From contig CBDEUJ010000002.1 of NCBI GenBank assembly GCA_965243215.1, positions 62,001 to 126,000 on the forward strand: 64,000 nucleotides of DNA, given 5' to 3'. Source of the DNA: JAJEFO01 sp009843725. Lineage in GTDB: Bacteria; Pseudomonadota; Alphaproteobacteria; Rhodobacterales; Rhodobacteraceae. Positions 34,732 through 42,733 of this stretch are shown here, piece after piece. Made by a program: the position numbers and the translations under genes. Position 1 is the first letter of the stretch, and each line of letters starts with the position of its first letter. The notes below the pieces were generated by a model. The model did no database searches and was not told where the DNA came from. It worked only from the letters and a program-made list of their open reading frames with translations.

Positions 34732-35073
34732 ATGGCGAAGCTGCCAGCGGCAACCGACGCAACCCCCGAGGCGCTTGTTCAGGCCATGAAACGTCACGGG
34801 CCTATTGCAGCGTCTGACCTTGTGGCGTCCCGACCGACATCTGATAGACTGCGGTCCGCGTCAGAAGCTCGAAGACCTCCTGATACTGGACGGCAAGATG
34901 ATCTGGCATCCCATGTTGTTGCAAGGCTTGCACGCGAACCTCAAGATGCCTCATTAGACTGGCTAAGGAAGCCGCTACCCGCTGAGCGTCAGGCGGAGCT
35001 TCAGCAAACTGTTGAGCGAGTGGAAGGGGCGCATCGTCAGCATCAGGATGATCTTCGTCAATCGGGTCAATGA
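34732..35073 (+). pseudogene. Possible truncated small gene (MAKLPAATDATPEAL start)
   Basis: ATG 34732 follows GGAGGGCGACC, and the first about 25 residues (AKLPAATDATPEALVQAMKRHGP) look like a genuine protein start. The rest lies opposite a better-looking minus-strand gene and has low-complexity composition. I read it as the surviving 5' end of a gene or a frameshifted copy. Confidence is low. Confidence 0.25.
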
Positions 35074-35146
35074 TGCTTGCGACTATGGCGGCGACCAGAA
35101 CGGCAACGACCTCTTGGCAGAACTCTGGCTGAAATTCGTCGGACAT
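34802..35146 (-). CDS. 114-residue acidic hypothetical protein, transposon cargo
   Basis: The start has AGGGAGAGAGGCC upstream of ATG. The N-terminus is MSDEFQPEFCQEVVAVLVAA, then IVASIIDPIDEDHPDADD, a hydrophobic helix next to an acidic stretch. The C-terminal half is helical (FAEAPPDAQRVAASLASLMRHLEVRVQAL). No family is recognised. It lies 46 bp from the right terminal repeat of the IS1595 unit and is transcribed towards the lipoprotein gene. Confidence 0.45.
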   Translation of the reverse strand: MSDEFQPEFCQEVVAVLVAAIVASIIDPIDEDHPDADDAPLPLAQQFAEAPPDAQRVAASLASLMRHLEVRVQALQQHGMPDHLAVQYQEVFELLTRTAVYQMSVGTPQGQTLQ

Positions 35147-35192
35147 GGCCTCTCTCCCTGATTGGGGCGAGGCTCGCCGGGAAATCAGGTCA

Positions 35193-35224
35193 AGTCAACC
35201 ATTAGATATAATCCCCTTTTCTTG
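35193..35224 (+). repeat. IS1595 right terminal repeat and target duplication
   Basis: The 24-bp repeat, ending ...TAGATATAATCCCC, is the exact reverse complement of the left end. It is followed by TTTTCTTG, identical to the left flank. Confidence 0.95.
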
Positions 35225-35409
35225 AAGCCTTTCCGGGTTGCGAGGCGGCGTCGTCCCAGCCGGACGGAACTTGGCTGGACAACCGTCACGCTGACCCCAT
35301 GTGTCGGGGAGCTCCGGTTTCCAGGCAAGCGTACGTGTCCTGGCTCATGCCGTGATTGACGCGGTCCGGCAACTTTGGCAGAGGACACTCCATCACCGAG
35401 GACAGTCTC

Positions 35410-36561
35410 ATGCGCCTTTCCCGTCGGTCCGAAATAGACCCGTTCATCGTCATGGACGTCATGGACGCGGCCGCGCGGGCCGAGGCTGAAGGTCGGCACA
35501 TCATACACATGGAAGTCGGTCAGCCCGGCACGCCCGCACCGAAGGATGCTCGGCAAGCGCTTGCGGTTGCCATGGAGCGGGGCCCGCTTGGATACACTCT
35601 GGCGTTGGGCATTCCTGAGCTGAGAGAGAAGATCGCCTTGCTCTACAGGTCTCGATACGGTGTCGACCTGTCGCCGGAACGGGTCATCGTTACGGCCGGT
35701 TCGTCCGGCGCATTCCTGCTGGCTTTCACCGCGCTCTTCGAGGCAGGCGACCGCGTGGCGCTCGGATCTCCCGGATATCCTTCATACCGCCAGATCCTGC
35801 GGGCGCTCAGCCTGGTTCCGGCCGATGTCGAAACCCATGCCGAGGATCGGTACCAACCCGTGCCGGACCTGTTGCCGGACGACATCAAGGGCCTGATCGT
35901 TGCGTCGCCGGCAAATCCGACGGGGACGATGCTGGACCGACCGGCATTGGCGGCGCTGATTGATGCGGCGGCCGAACGGAGTGCCCATTTCATCTCGGAC
36001 GAGATATATCATGGGCTCGAATACGAGCGCCCGGCTGTCACTGCGCTCGAAGTCTCGGACGATGTCTGTGTCATCAATTCCTTTTCCAAGTATTTCTCCA
36101 TGACGGGCTGGCGGGTCGGCTGGATGGTCGTTCCGGAGCTGCATGTGCGCACGATCGAACGACTCGCCCAGAACATGTTCATCTGCGCCCCGCATGCAAG
36201 TCAGGTTGCCGCCCTTGCCGCGATGGACTGCGATGACGAGCTCGAACGGAACGTGGCAACCTATCGGGCCAACCGCGACCTGATGATCAAGGGCCTGGCA
36301 GACTGCGGGTTTGACCGGATCGCTCCGCCGGACGGCGCCTTCTACGTTTATGCCGATGTTGCGCGCTTTACCGATGACAGCCGAGTGTTCGCGAGAGAGA
36401 TCCTCGACCGGGCGGGCGTCGCGGTCACGCCCGGCGTGGACTTCGACAAGGCGAGGGGCGGACAGACGATCAGGTTCTCCTACGCGCGCTCGACTCCCGA
36501 CATTGTGGAGGGGTTGGTGCGCCTCAACCGCTTCATGGGGTCCCGTGATGCCGCCGCGTAG
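35410..36561 (+). CDS. PLP-dependent aminotransferase, class I/II
   Basis: This 383-residue fold-type I aminotransferase has HMEVGQPGTPAP, VTAGSSGAFLLAF, the ring-binding ASPANPTGTML and SDEIYHGLEYE, the Schiff-base Lys in NSFSKYFSMTGWRVGW, and the carboxylate-binding Arg in IRFSYARS. It would transfer an amino group between an amino acid and a 2-oxo acid; the specificity is not evident. ATG 35410 follows GAGGACAG. It is the first host gene right of the IS1595 unit and lies upstream of the PBP1A gene. Confidence 0.93.
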   Translation: MRLSRRSEIDPFIVMDVMDAAARAEAEGRHIIHMEVGQPGTPAPKDARQALAVAMERGPLGYTLALGIPELREKIALLYRSRYGVDLSPERVIVTAGSSGAFLLAFTALFEAGDRVALGSPGYPSYRQILRALSLVPADVETHAEDRYQPVPDLLPDDIKGLIVASPANPTGTMLDRPALAALIDAAAERSAHFISDEIYHGLEYERPAVTALEVSDDVCVINSFSKYFSMTGWRVGWMVVPELHVRTIERLAQNMFICAPHASQVAALAAMDCDDELERNVATYRANRDLMIKGLADCGFDRIAPPDGAFYVYADVARFTDDSRVFAREILDRAGVAVTPGVDFDKARGGQTIRFSYARSTPDIVEGLVRLNRFMGSRDAAA

Positions 36562-36697
36562 GGTCGAACCGCCGCTGCAGCCCAACTCGCGGGTCGGGGT
36601 TGGCGGGATGGACGAATCCGGCTTGAAGGCGATGCGGTCGCAGCCAGATACGTCACGGCGGACCCCTAAATCCCGGCCCAGCCCTTCTTTTTCGTCG

Positions 36698-39265
36698 ATG
36701 AAGGCATCATATAGTTTGATCAAGGCAATGGCGGGACGGGGCGTGATCCGGTTCATCCTTTCGTTTGCAGGCGCGGCATTCAGCTTTCTGACGCTCGGCC
36801 TGCTGGCGCTTTCGCTTTTGGTCTGGATGGTGTTCGCGGCCCACGAAAAGGGATTGCCGGACGTTTCGTCTCTCGCGAACTATCAGCCACCAACCCTGAC
36901 CAGGATCTATTCGCCGGCAGGACGGATCATCGACGAGTACGCCCAGCAACGGCGGATCTACATTCCCTTTGACGAGATTCCGGATCTTGTGAAGCAGGCC
37001 TTCATGTCTGCGGAGGACAAGAACTTTTACGAGCATGCGGGATTCGACGTCCGGGGGATCGCCGCCGCTCTCTATGAGGCGGTGAAGTCAAGGGGTCAGT
37101 CTCTCAGGGGAGCCTCTACCATTCCGCAGCAGGTGGCCAAGATCATCTACTTTGGAAGTGAACGTGCGATCGAGCGGAAGATCAAGGAACTGATCCAGGC
37201 CAATCGCATGGTTGCCACGATTGGTCGCGAAAAGATTCTGGAGATCTATCTCAACGAGATATTCCTTGGCCAAAATGCATACGGCGTGGCCGCCGCCGCC
37301 CAGACCTACTTCAACAAGACCCTGACGGAACTGGAAGCCCAGGATGCTGCCTACCTGGCTGCACTGCCAAAGGCGCCATCGACCTATCATCCGGTTCGCG
37401 AGACGGAGCGCGCGATTGCGCGACGGGATTTCGTGCTCCGGGAGATGTGGCAGAACGGGTATCTGGACAAGGACGCATACGCCGCCGCCGTGGCCGCTCC
37501 GTTGCTGACTGTCCAGGCAGGGGACAGGGAATCCTTCGCGACAAGACTTCCGTCGCGAGACTACTTCACCGAGGAGATCAGGCGGCAGCTCAGCCGGGAT
37601 TTCGGTGATGACGGATTCAAGTCGGCGGGTCTCACGATCCGCGCGACCGTCGACCCCGAAATGCAGAGGATTGCAGCTCGGGCGCTTCGGCACGCCTTGG
37701 AGGAATACGATCGGGCACGAGGCAGTTGGCGCGGGCCTGCCGCCATGATCTCGACCGAGGAGCTGGAAGCCGGCTGGCGGACGGCCCTCGCGAAGATTCC
37801 GAAGCTTGCCCGGGACGTGGAAGGCTGGTCGCCTGCCGTGGTGCTCGGGATTGAAGGCAAGGCTGCCCGCATTGGCGTCGAACGGGGGGAAAGGGACGAT
37901 GACGAATTCCTGCTGACTCCCGAAGACGTCGAATGGGTCAGGAAGGCGAATGAGCCCGGTGACATCCTGAACGTTGGTGACGTGATCTATGTGCGGCACG
38001 AAGGCGACACGTCATCCGGCCCGGATTTTTCGCTGCGGCAGGTTCCGGGAGTGCAGGGGGCCTTCATGGCAATGGATGTGAACACCGGTCGGGTGCTCGC
38101 AGTGCAGGGGGGCTTTTCCTACCAGGAATCAAATTTCAACCGCGCGACGCAGGGCCTTCGGCAGCCCGGTTCCTCCTTCAAGCCCTTTGTGTATGCGGCG
38201 GCTCTCGATTCTGGATTCACGCCTGCGACGATCATCATCGATGCACCGATCGAGGTGGAGATGGCAGACGAATCCGTCTGGAGTCCCAAGAACGCGACGG
38301 ACAAGTTCTATGGACCGGCGCCTTTGAGGACGGCCATTGAACGGTCCCGCAACCTGATGACGGTGCGCCTGGCCAAGGAGGTGGGAATGCCTGTGGTGGC
38401 GGGCTACGCGGAACGATCCGGCGTATACGACCGGATGGAGCCATATCTGGCAAATTCCCTTGGAGCCCAGGAAACCACGCTCTATCGAATGGTCTCGGCC
38501 TACTCGATGTTCGCAAACGGGGGCGAAAGGGTGATCCCGACGCTCGTCGACAGGGTTCAGGACCGTTGGGGCACGACGATTTACCGGCACGACCGCAGAA
38601 ACTGCGTGGAGTGCGGCTTGAGAGAGCTTCCGGAGGGTCATGTGCCTGCGATCACGTCCAACCGGGAACGCGCGTTCGATCCCATCACCGCATACCAGCT
38701 CACCTCCATGATGGAAGGCGTGGTCGAGCGCGGCACGGCGGCGGGCGCCGTCGATCTGGACGTTCCAGTCGCTGGCAAGACGGGCACGACGAACGATGCG
38801 CGCGACGTTTGGTTCATAGGCTTTACGTCGACCATCGCGGCGGGTTGCTACATCGGCTACGACCAGCCGCAACCGCTTGGTCGCAGCGCGTCGGGCGGCA
38901 GGATGTGCGCCCCGGTCTTTCAGAAGTTCATGGAAGAAGCCGTGAAGAAATACGGTGGCGGGCGCTTTGTCGTGCCGCCGGGCGGAAAGTTCATAAACAT
39001 CGACCGTCACAACGGTGCGCGCCTTTCCGACGAGGCGGTTGGCGACAACGTGGTGGCCGAGTATTTCCGCGAAGGCGAAGAGCCGGTCTTTGGCGTTGCC
39101 TTTGACGGCGGATTTGCCTTGGGTGCAAGCCTGCCGAACCTGGACGACCTGGAAGAGGTCGAAGACGTGCAGGATCCTACGTTCCTGGAGGCCGGGAACG
39201 AAGCGGACCCGGACGTGCCGGCCCAGGCAACGGAAAGCGAAATCTCGGCGGGTGGACTCTATTGA
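36698..39265 (+). CDS. mrcA: Penicillin-binding protein 1A (bifunctional peptidoglycan synthase)
   Basis: The roughly 855-residue inner-membrane protein has one N-terminal helix (IRFILSFAGAAFSFLTLGLL). The GT51 glycosyltransferase domain contains SAEDKNFYEHAGFDVRGI, RGASTIPQQVAK and the IYLNEIFLGQNAYG motif. A Pbp1A-type OB insert follows. The transpeptidase domain has PGSSFKPF (catalytic Ser), SRN and GKTGTT. It polymerises and cross-links peptidoglycan. The acidic C-terminal tail (DDLEEVEDVQDP) is typical of alphaproteobacterial PBP1A. ATG 36728 is an alternative start ten codons in. Confidence 0.95.
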   Translation: MKASYSLIKAMAGRGVIRFILSFAGAAFSFLTLGLLALSLLVWMVFAAHEKGLPDVSSLANYQPPTLTRIYSPAGRIIDEYAQQRRIYIPFDEIPDLVKQAFMSAEDKNFYEHAGFDVRGIAAALYEAVKSRGQSLRGASTIPQQVAKIIYFGSERAIERKIKELIQANRMVATIGREKILEIYLNEIFLGQNAYGVAAAAQTYFNKTLTELEAQDAAYLAALPKAPSTYHPVRETERAIARRDFVLREMWQNGYLDKDAYAAAVAAPLLTVQAGDRESFATRLPSRDYFTEEIRRQLSRDFGDDGFKSAGLTIRATVDPEMQRIAARALRHALEEYDRARGSWRGPAAMISTEELEAGWRTALAKIPKLARDVEGWSPAVVLGIEGKAARIGVERGERDDDEFLLTPEDVEWVRKANEPGDILNVGDVIYVRHEGDTSSGPDFSLRQVPGVQGAFMAMDVNTGRVLAVQGGFSYQESNFNRATQGLRQPGSSFKPFVYAAALDSGFTPATIIIDAPIEVEMADESVWSPKNATDKFYGPAPLRTAIERSRNLMTVRLAKEVGMPVVAGYAERSGVYDRMEPYLANSLGAQETTLYRMVSAYSMFANGGERVIPTLVDRVQDRWGTTIYRHDRRNCVECGLRELPEGHVPAITSNRERAFDPITAYQLTSMMEGVVERGTAAGAVDLDVPVAGKTGTTNDARDVWFIGFTSTIAAGCYIGYDQPQPLGRSASGGRMCAPVFQKFMEEAVKKYGGGRFVVPPGGKFINIDRHNGARLSDEAVGDNVVAEYFREGEEPVFGVAFDGGFALGASLPNLDDLEEVEDVQDPTFLEAGNEADPDVPAQATESEISAGGLY

Positions 39266-39341
39266 GGGCGCTGGCACGCATCAGCGGCGTCTACGCTTCC
39301 AACGCAGATGCAGACAATCTCGTTCAAGACAGGGCGGTCTG

Positions 39342-40466
39342 CTAACCTGCCCTTGCCTCGTCCCGCTTCTTGCCGGAAACGCCGAGAGCCAGCGTTGCAG
39401 CCATGAACGCGTCAAGATCGCCATCCAGAACGCCTGCCGTGTCTGACGTCTCGTGCCCGGTGCGAAGGTCCTTCACCATCTGGTAGGGCTGCAGGACGTA
39501 TGACCGGATCTGGTTGCCCCAGCCGGCGTCTCCCTTGCCTTCATGTGCCTCGGAGATCTCGGCATTTCGCCTTTCGAGCTCCAGCTGGTACAGGCGGGAC
39601 TTCAGGGTCTTCATGGCGATTTCACGGTTCTGGTGCTGGGACTTCTCGGAGGAGGTGACCACGATGCCGGTCGGCAAGTGCGTCATCCTTACGGCAGAGT
39701 CCGTGGTGTTGACGTGCTGCCCGCCAGCGCCGGACGAGCGAAAGGTGTCGATGCGGACATCCGCCGGGTTCACCTCGACCTCGATATTGTCGTCGACGAC
39801 GGGGTAGACCCAGACGGACGAGAAGGACGTGTGCCGCCGCGCCGCGCTGTCATATGGGGAGATGCGGACCAGCCGGTGCACGCCGCTTTCGGTCTTCAGC
39901 CACCCGTATGCGTTCGGGCCGGCGATCTTGAAGCATACCGACTTGAGTCCGGCCTCTTCGCCCGGTTGCAGGGACTGGACCTGCACGGCGTAGCCATGGG
40001 CTTCCGCCCAGCGTTCATACATGCGTGCCAGCATTTTGACCCAGTCGCAGCTCTCAGTTCCGCCGGCTCCTGCATTTATCTCGAGATACGTGTCGTTGCC
40101 ATCGGCTTCACCATCCAGAAGTGCCTCGACTTCGGCCTGGGCGGCGCGTTCGGCGAGAGACGTCAGCGCCGCGCTTGCATCCTCCAGGACCTCGGAATCG
40201 TTTTCCTGCTCCCCGAGCCAGATCAGTTCGACATTGTCCGAAAGCTCCTGTCGCATGGACGTGAGGCGTTCCATCGCGTCAACGAGCATCTGCCGCTCGC
40301 GCATGAGCGTCTGCGCGCGTCCGGGATCGTTCCACAGATTCGGGTCTTCGGCCATCGCGTTGAATTCTTCCAGACGATGTCCTGCCGTATCCCAGTCCAT
40401 GCGTCGCGCCAGCAGGTCGAGCGACTTCTCGATGGCGGCGACCGTGTTTTCCGCCTCGGCACGCAT
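39342..40466 (-). CDS. prfB: Peptide chain release factor 2
   Basis: The 374-residue class I release factor has the GGQ motif in SSGAGGQHVNTTDSAVRMTH. The codon-recognition tripeptide region reads RISPYDSAARRHTSF (SPY rather than SPF, a variant I believe is common in this class). It begins MRAEAENTVAAIEKSLDLLARRMDWDT with an uninterrupted frame, so the in-frame UGA autoregulatory frameshift of E. coli prfB is absent. It terminates translation at UGA and UAA. It converges with mrcA and is divergent from the DUF2189 gene. Confidence 0.97.
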   Translation of the reverse strand: MRAEAENTVAAIEKSLDLLARRMDWDTAGHRLEEFNAMAEDPNLWNDPGRAQTLMRERQMLVDAMERLTSMRQELSDNVELIWLGEQENDSEVLEDASAALTSLAERAAQAEVEALLDGEADGNDTYLEINAGAGGTESCDWVKMLARMYERWAEAHGYAVQVQSLQPGEEAGLKSVCFKIAGPNAYGWLKTESGVHRLVRISPYDSAARRHTSFSSVWVYPVVDDNIEVEVNPADVRIDTFRSSGAGGQHVNTTDSAVRMTHLPTGIVVTSSEKSQHQNREIAMKTLKSRLYQLELERRNAEISEAHEGKGDAGWGNQIRSYVLQPYQMVKDLRTGHETSDTAGVLDGDLDAFMAATLALGVSGKKRDEARAG

Positions 40467-40607
40467 GACATCTCTCCACGCAGATCTTGGCGGGCGGGTG
40501 ATAGCAATGCCCGTTCCAGGCTTCAAGGCAACCGCTTGCAGGCGCGAAACGGGCACGGCAAATTGATGCCGCAAGAGCAAGACCAGAACTCCGTAAGGCG
40601 CGAGGCA

Positions 40608-41396
40608 ATGAGTCAGGGTGTCCAGAGAGAGTTGGCTGCCAGCCCGGTTCCGGAAATCGCGGACGTCACGCTGGCCGAACTGTTCGTGTCGATCAGGTTC
40701 GGCATCCACGACTTCAGGAAATCGCCCGCGCACGGAATCCTGTTCAGTGGCGTCTATGTCGTTGCGGGGTGGCTGCTTGTCTGGCTTGGTGCCGGCACCT
40801 TTTTCTGGACTCTTGCCTTTGCGCTCGGATTTCCGCTGATAGCTCCCTTTGCCGCCGTCGGGCTCTATGAGACCAGTCGCCGGATCGAGGCAGATGAGCG
40901 ACTGGAATGGTCCGGAATCCTCACTGTGGTCTGGAGGGAGCGGAGACGGCAGTTGCCTTGGGCGGGGGCGATTCTCGCATTCGTGTTCCTGTTCTGGAGC
41001 TTCTTTGCCCACATGAGTTTCGCGCTGTTTCTTGGTCGCGCAGCCATGACCAATGTCCTGACCTCGTGGGACGTGTACCTGACGCCTGCCGGCTTCTCGA
41101 TGCTGGTGTTTCAAGGTGTCATTGGCGGCGCAGTCGCATTCCTGACATTCGCCTTGACGGTCGTGTCGCTGCCATTGCTGGTAGACAGGGAGATCGACTT
41201 CGTGACGGCGATGCTGATCAGCGTCAGGACCGTCGCCAGGAACAAGCTGGTCATGTGCGTCTGGGCCGCGATCATTGCCGTCAGCCTCCTTGTCGCGATG
41301 TTGCCCCTGTTCTTGGGGCTGCTCGTGGCATTGCCCGTCCTCGGACATGCAACCTGGCACCTCTACAGGCGCGCGCTTTACAATCCGATGACGTGA
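40608..41396 (+). CDS. DUF2189-family inner-membrane protein
   Basis: This 262-residue protein has about six membrane helices. Its family-typical opening FRKSPAHGILFSGVYVVAGWLLVWL precedes FPLIAPFAAVGLYETSRRIEAD and a C-terminal LGLLVALPVLGHATWHLYRRAL. The biochemical function of the family is unknown. I prefer ATG 40608 because AAGGCGCGAGG precedes it; ATG 40566 in the same frame lacks a ribosome site. It is divergent from prfB. Confidence 0.85.
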   Translation: MSQGVQRELAASPVPEIADVTLAELFVSIRFGIHDFRKSPAHGILFSGVYVVAGWLLVWLGAGTFFWTLAFALGFPLIAPFAAVGLYETSRRIEADERLEWSGILTVVWRERRRQLPWAGAILAFVFLFWSFFAHMSFALFLGRAAMTNVLTSWDVYLTPAGFSMLVFQGVIGGAVAFLTFALTVVSLPLLVDREIDFVTAMLISVRTVARNKLVMCVWAAIIAVSLLVAMLPLFLGLLVALPVLGHATWHLYRRALYNPMT

Positions 41397-41475
41397 TCTT
41401 GGCGTGGCGCCGCAACGGTCGGCTGGCGCTGCCTGATCCCATCCAATCCTTGCCTCCCGAAGGAAGCCTCTCTAT

Positions 41476-41543
41476 ATACGTTAATATTGACGTATGCATA
41501 TTTTGACGTATTTATTTATTGACGTATGTTGAAATTGACGTAT
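41476..41543 (+). repeat. Four phased TTGACGTAT iterons plus an inverted half-site
   Basis: TTGACGTAT occurs at 41487, 41503, 41519 and 41535, exactly 16 bp apart. The 7-bp spacers differ and are mostly AT-rich. An inverted near-copy, ATACGTTAA, precedes them at 41476. The array sits in a sharply AT-rich patch immediately before the ATPase pair. It looks like a multi-site operator for a cooperative DNA-binding protein, or iterons of a replication-like origin. Confidence 0.85.
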
Positions 41544-42733
41544 ATTTGGCTCAAGCGCGTTACCAGGAGAGACACCGCCATGCAAATAAACCCGGCGGCC
41601 GGCTGAAACCCGAGGACGTGGTCGGGCGAGATCGCGAAATCGCCAGGTTCTGGCAAATCCTTGACCGGCAGAGCCTCGTCATCTCGGCAGAGCGACGGAT
41701 CGGCAAGACCCACATTCTCTACAAGATGCAGGAAGAGTGCCCGGACTCGTACCTGCCTGTGTACCAGGACCTCGAGGCCGTTCACTCGGTCGGAAGCCTT
41801 GTTCGCTCGATCTATGCCGTCGCTGACTCCCGCTCGTTCAAGGCCAGGGTTGCCAAGTGGTCCGACCTGCTTCCGTCAAGGATCGGTGGCATCCAGCTGC
41901 CCTCTGCCGGCACGGCCTTGCGGACTTTCCTGCCGGACGCGTTTGATCGCCTCATCGAGCTTTCCGGAGACAGGCGCATCCTGTTTCTGTGGGACGAGTT
42001 CCCGCTCATGCTGCACAACCTTCAACAACACGAGAGCGCCCGGACTGCCATTCAACTCCTGGACTACCTGCGCTCTCTCCGTCTGGACAGGCCCGACAAG
42101 CTGCGCTTCCTGTTCACTGGCTCCATAGGCCTGCATCTCGTCCTGCGATCCCTGCACAAGAGCGGCAACGCCAACGCCCCCGTCAATGACATGATGCTCG
42201 AGACCGTTCCGCCGTTGGCCGAAGGGGACACACGCCAGCTCGCTTCCGAACTGCTCAAGGAGACCGGGGCCGCCGAGGACGACATCCCAGACATGGCGCA
42301 CCGGATAGCCGGAGAGGTCGGCGGCTTTCCCTATCATGTGCATCATGTCGTCGACCGGCTCGGCCAACTGCAAGGCCCGCCGGCTCCCGCCGACGTATCC
42401 CCCGCGGTCGACAGGCTTGTCCATGATTCCCAGGATCCGGCGAACTTCAGCTACTACGTGACCCGCCTCGACACCTACTACTCTCCCGACGATCGCGCCC
42501 GCGCCCTCCTTGTGCTCGACACCCTGGCCGGCCAAACCGCTCCCTGCTCCGTCTCCTCGCTCCACAACCTGTGCAGGCATCGGGATGCGTCCCTGCCCGA
42601 AGAGGAGCTTCTCGACGCTCTCGCCATGCTCGCGGAGGACCATTACATCGAATCACGGAAACTCGACGGCGGGACCGTCCACGACTTTCGCTGGCAGCTC
42701 GTGACGAGATGGTGGCGGGAGAGACGGACATGA
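41519..42733 (+). CDS. STAND/AAA-type ATPase, first gene of a coupled pair
   Basis: The roughly 400-residue ATPase has VVGRDREIARFWQIL, a degenerate Walker A (SAERRIGKTHIL), Walker B (ILFLWDEFPLML) and a sensor-like LRFLFTGSIGLHLVL, then a C-terminal winged-helix-like region. This is the layout of archaeal-type ATPases in the STAND clade. The start is uncertain: TTG 41519 lies inside an iteron, a good Shine-Dalgarno with ATG 41580 opens a different, 8-codon frame (MQINPAAG), and GTG 41618 starts at the conserved VVGRD. It is coupled to the next gene by ATGA at 42730-42733. Confidence 0.78.
   Translation: MTYVEIDVYLAQARYQERHRHANKPGGRLKPEDVVGRDREIARFWQILDRQSLVISAERRIGKTHILYKMQEECPDSYLPVYQDLEAVHSVGSLVRSIYAVADSRSFKARVAKWSDLLPSRIGGIQLPSAGTALRTFLPDAFDRLIELSGDRRILFLWDEFPLMLHNLQQHESARTAIQLLDYLRSLRLDRPDKLRFLFTGSIGLHLVLRSLHKSGNANAPVNDMMLETVPPLAEGDTRQLASELLKETGAAEDDIPDMAHRIAGEVGGFPYHVHHVVDRLGQLQGPPAPADVSPAVDRLVHDSQDPANFSYYVTRLDTYYSPDDRARALLVLDTLAGQTAPCSVSSLHNLCRHRDASLPEEELLDALAMLAEDHYIESRKLDGGTVHDFRWQLVTRWWRERRT

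Larger units (their letters stand above)
29343..35216 (+). mobile_element. IS1595-family transposon, 5,874 bp, with cargo and a nested ISAs1
   Basis: Perfect 24-bp terminal inverted repeats (29343-29366 and 35193-35216, beginning GGGGATTATATCTAATGG) are flanked by an identical 8-bp duplication, TTTTCTTG (29335-29342 and 35217-35224). This is direct evidence that the whole segment inserted as one unit. It carries an IS1595-type transposase at the left, small genes, a lipoprotein metalloprotease and a small acidic protein. A 2,127-bp ISAs1 element invaded it later; without that element and its duplication the unit is about 3.74 kb. Confidence 0.93.

Noticed and set aside
39342..40466. Programmed frameshift in prfB
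   Set aside because: The reading frame is continuous from the normal RF2 start. No in-frame TGA or slippery site is present near codon 25.
41476..41543. Possible CRISPR or plasmid replication origin
   Set aside because: Nine-base sites with 7-bp spacers are too short for CRISPR. No rep gene is adjacent, so operator-type iterons are the simpler reading; an origin is not excluded.
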